Assembly: GCF_001949145.1 (NCBI RefSeq)
Contig: NW_019091459.1
Span: 235,240-279,154 of the forward strand
Direction: 5' to 3'
From: Acanthaster planci
Taxonomy: Eukaryota > Echinodermata > Asteroidea > Valvatida > Acanthasteridae
Length of the DNA stretch: 43,915 nt
In this document: in pieces, positions 42,230 through 43,915 of the stretch
Layout: each line of letters begins with the position of its first letter
How positions within the stretch are numbered: the first letter of the stretch is position 1
Notes under the pieces: generated by a model
Seen by the model: only the letters and a program-made list of their open reading frames with translations
What the model was told of the DNA's origin: nothing
The model's database searches: none
Position numbers and translations under genes: made by a program

Positions 42230-42332
42230 TTTGGCATGTCCGAAATTCCCCTCAACGTGGCTGCGTGGTTGGGCAGACTTTCAGAGAAATCGCAGATTTT
42301 GTAACTATCAGTCATTCACCAAATATGACAGG
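42230..42332 (+). other. Exon-like segment with good splice sites
   Basis: A strong acceptor (TTTTCTCTGCTCAG) and donor (GTAAGC) bracket 103 bases that are open in two frames. One reads LACPKFPSTWLRGWADFQRN and the other WHVRNSPQRGCVVGQTFREI. No homology is recognised. The ambiguity between frames argues against certainty. Confidence 0.2.
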
Positions 42333-42479
42333 GTAAGCACTTCCGTGTACCAGGCTCTACACTTTGTACGTGTGACTTCTTATTCCGTAGTTTACCTTTT
42401 TACACACAACACTTGCATGTAGATTCTTGCACACGACTCTAACAGGAAGTCATGTGGCCCTTTGAGATGGAAGATTCTC

Positions 42480-42772
42480 ATTGGTTGAGCTGTTCAGTGA
42501 CACTCATATTTTATTAATTCCTAAGCCTCAAGAATCCTATAAATAAAGCAGATTTTCCCTAGCTCATCTGTCAGGTGCGGCGGACCAAACCCTTGTTGCC
42601 AGAGCGAAATCTAACGTGTGGCAGTTGGACCCTTTCCAAGAGAAGTGCGATAGTAACCATTTTTATGGCGAAGAAATGTAACCATATAAATGCCCAGCTA
42701 ACTTAGCTGGGACCAACGCGAGAGCAGTACGAACTAGGGTGCTAGTGAGAGTTGTAGCGGTCCGTCACCGCT
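42480..42772 (+). promoter_or_regulatory. Promoter-like segment with CCAAT and TATA boxes
   Basis: An inverted CCAAT box (ATTGG, 42480-42484), TATAAATA at 42538-42545 and a possible initiator near 42568 (CTCATCTGTCAGG) are spaced as in a core promoter. A GGAAG ETS-like site lies just upstream at 42445. Downstream are two hairpins (42693-42711; 42755-42773) and a 13-codon upstream ORF at 42665. AATAAA overlaps the TATA region, so a solo LTR is an alternative. Confidence 0.35.
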
Positions 42773-42919
42773 ATGTCTGAACCGATTGCCGGGCGAGACA
42801 CCCCCGTGTCCCTCGCCATCCTTGTCCTGCTAACTAGCCCAGTCCTCCCCGTCTCTACGCTGAGCCAATGGTACATAGTGCGGCGATCTTATCATTGCGC
42901 TCATCACATTGCGGTCTGA
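42773..42919 (+). CDS. Short ORF, 48 aa, with hydrophobic segment
   Basis: The ATG has C at -3 and an in-frame TAG at 42755. The protein starts MSEPIAGRDTPVSLAILVLL, with a hydrophobic stretch at about residues 12-31 that could be a signal or membrane segment, and ends at TGA 42917-42919. It may be the first coding exon of a gene continuing beyond, or chance. The only support is its position behind the promoter-like segment and its GC-rich composition. Confidence 0.2.
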   Translation: MSEPIAGRDTPVSLAILVLLTSPVLPVSTLSQWYIVRRSYHCAHHIAV

Positions 42920-43640
42920 GCAGCAGTGTGGTCGGTACATACTGGCACTGGCCCCGTCCAGCCCTTGCTAGTCACAGTGGTGGTCCGGGACAGCTCCCAC
43001 CACGGCCGGGCCCGATGAGTGTAGCCTGGCTGTGCGATGCTACACACACATACCGTATACACTCCGTCCGACTTGCATTGTCCTGCCAAACTCTAGTTTA
43101 CACACTGTAGTTACACTCATATACAACTTCGGCTCTCCATAACTTTTCCCTTTGCGTGTTGTATTATGTTAAGTTACACCTTCTTCAAACCCACATTAAA
43201 CTTTGATGAAGAGAAGTGAGAGCAACTGTTCAGTCTGACTGTCACCACCTTTTAATACATGTAAATTGTTGACCCCAAATATCTCATTCGGTAGACACTA
43301 GTAAAGTCCATGCTACCATCGACTTGATATTTAGGGAACGCAACAGTACATTGCCGCAGTGTATAACAATGCTTGCTGGTGCATGATGCCAGGCTTGGGC
43401 TTTATGAATGGGATAAGTGTCAACACATTCATGTATAACACAAGGTTCAACATAAGACAAGGTTTTTTAGAGAGTCCCTTCGAGCTCGTATTACCTGTGT
43501 TCGACTATACATGCACTGTGCCTTTTGACTCATAGTGCCAATGGTAAACAATGATAACAATAGTACTAAATTAGTAAGCTTTGCAACCATGATTTGAACA
43601 ACTGCCATTTTAAAAACCATTATGTTAACTGTGCAGACTG
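42920..43640. other. No recognisable gene
   Basis: A GC-rich stretch to about 43030 is followed by AT-rich sequence. I found no domain, RNA gene or repeat before the terminal tandem array. Confidence 0.5.
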
Positions 43641-43654
43641 TTAAGCATAAACTG

Positions 43655-43915
43655 CTCTGCGCTGTGCAGAGTGTAGATCACAGACATACATGTATGTTCA
43701 GAGTGTAGATCACAGACTGCACTGTGCAGAGTGTGAAACAAAGACTGCAGTACATGCAGAGTGTGGATCACAGACTGCACTGTGCAGGTCACAGACTGCA
43801 GTACGTGCAAAGTGTAGAGTGTGGATCACAGACTGCAGTACAAGCAGCACTTAGATCAAAGACTGCACTCTGCAGAGTGTGGATCACAGACTGCACTCTG
43901 CAGAGTGTGGATCAC
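43655..43915 (+). repeat. 28-bp tandem repeat, continues past the window
   Basis: Degenerate units of the form GAGTGTGGATCACAGACTGC plus ACTCTGCA repeat to the last base. The two final units are identical at 28 bp. The unit contains the perfect palindrome CACTCTGCAGAGTG. Earlier units vary in length and carry GTACATGCA or GTGCA variants. Confidence 0.9.

Overview
The window is eukaryotic genomic DNA from an animal. It has long AT-rich introns with GT-AG borders, tRNA-derived SINEs, foldback elements and minisatellites, and none of the gene packing of a bacterium or phage. The proteins resemble metazoan proteins, but no vertebrate-specific feature is visible. Introns mostly of 0.3-1 kb and abundant self-complementary GTACAT motifs suggest a marine invertebrate, perhaps a deuterostome such as an echinoderm, hemichordate or cephalochordate. 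The species assignment is inference only.

Positions 1-24122 (+) hold the 3' two thirds of one gene, the catalytic subunit of DNA polymerase epsilon (POLE). I traced 31 exons by hand. Every junction is GT-AG, all phases join, and together they give 1,457 residues plus a stop codon. The window opens just upstream of polymerase motif C (LDTDG) in the palm. It continues through the thumb, the nuclear-localisation linker, the inactive second B-family polymerase/exonuclease half, an acidic loop and the two C-terminal cysteine clusters that bind the accessory subunit. The 5' end of the gene lies outside the window. Its introns carry a SINE, two copies of an unclassified interspersed repeat, a possible inverted-repeat element, a near-perfect 46-bp palindrome and an assembly gap (6600-7077) that begins inside a 22-bp tandem repeat.

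Positions 24123-28319 contain the POLE 3' UTR and an intergenic region. Two TCACGTGAC E-boxes and a weak TATA-like site precede the next gene. Positions 28320-29852 (+) are a single uninterrupted 510-codon ORF with a good Kozak context, a compact N-terminal part and a long basic Ser/Pro-rich probably disordered tail. I do not recognise it.

Positions 29853-43915 have no gene I can defend. They hold exon-like fragments on both sides of a palindromic foldback element (31870-31999), a 17-copy 31-bp minisatellite (33112-33638), a probable hAT-like MITE (about 33824-34173), a reverse-strand copy of the POLE-intron SINE (38512-38816), dispersed GTACAT palindromes and a promoter-like segment (42480-42772) that leads into a 48-codon ORF. 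A 28-bp tandem array runs off the right edge. I saw no clear evidence of a new multi-gene system. The most useful leads are the unrecognised 510-aa protein, the foldback element with its flanking exon-like ORFs, and the shared intronic repeat families.
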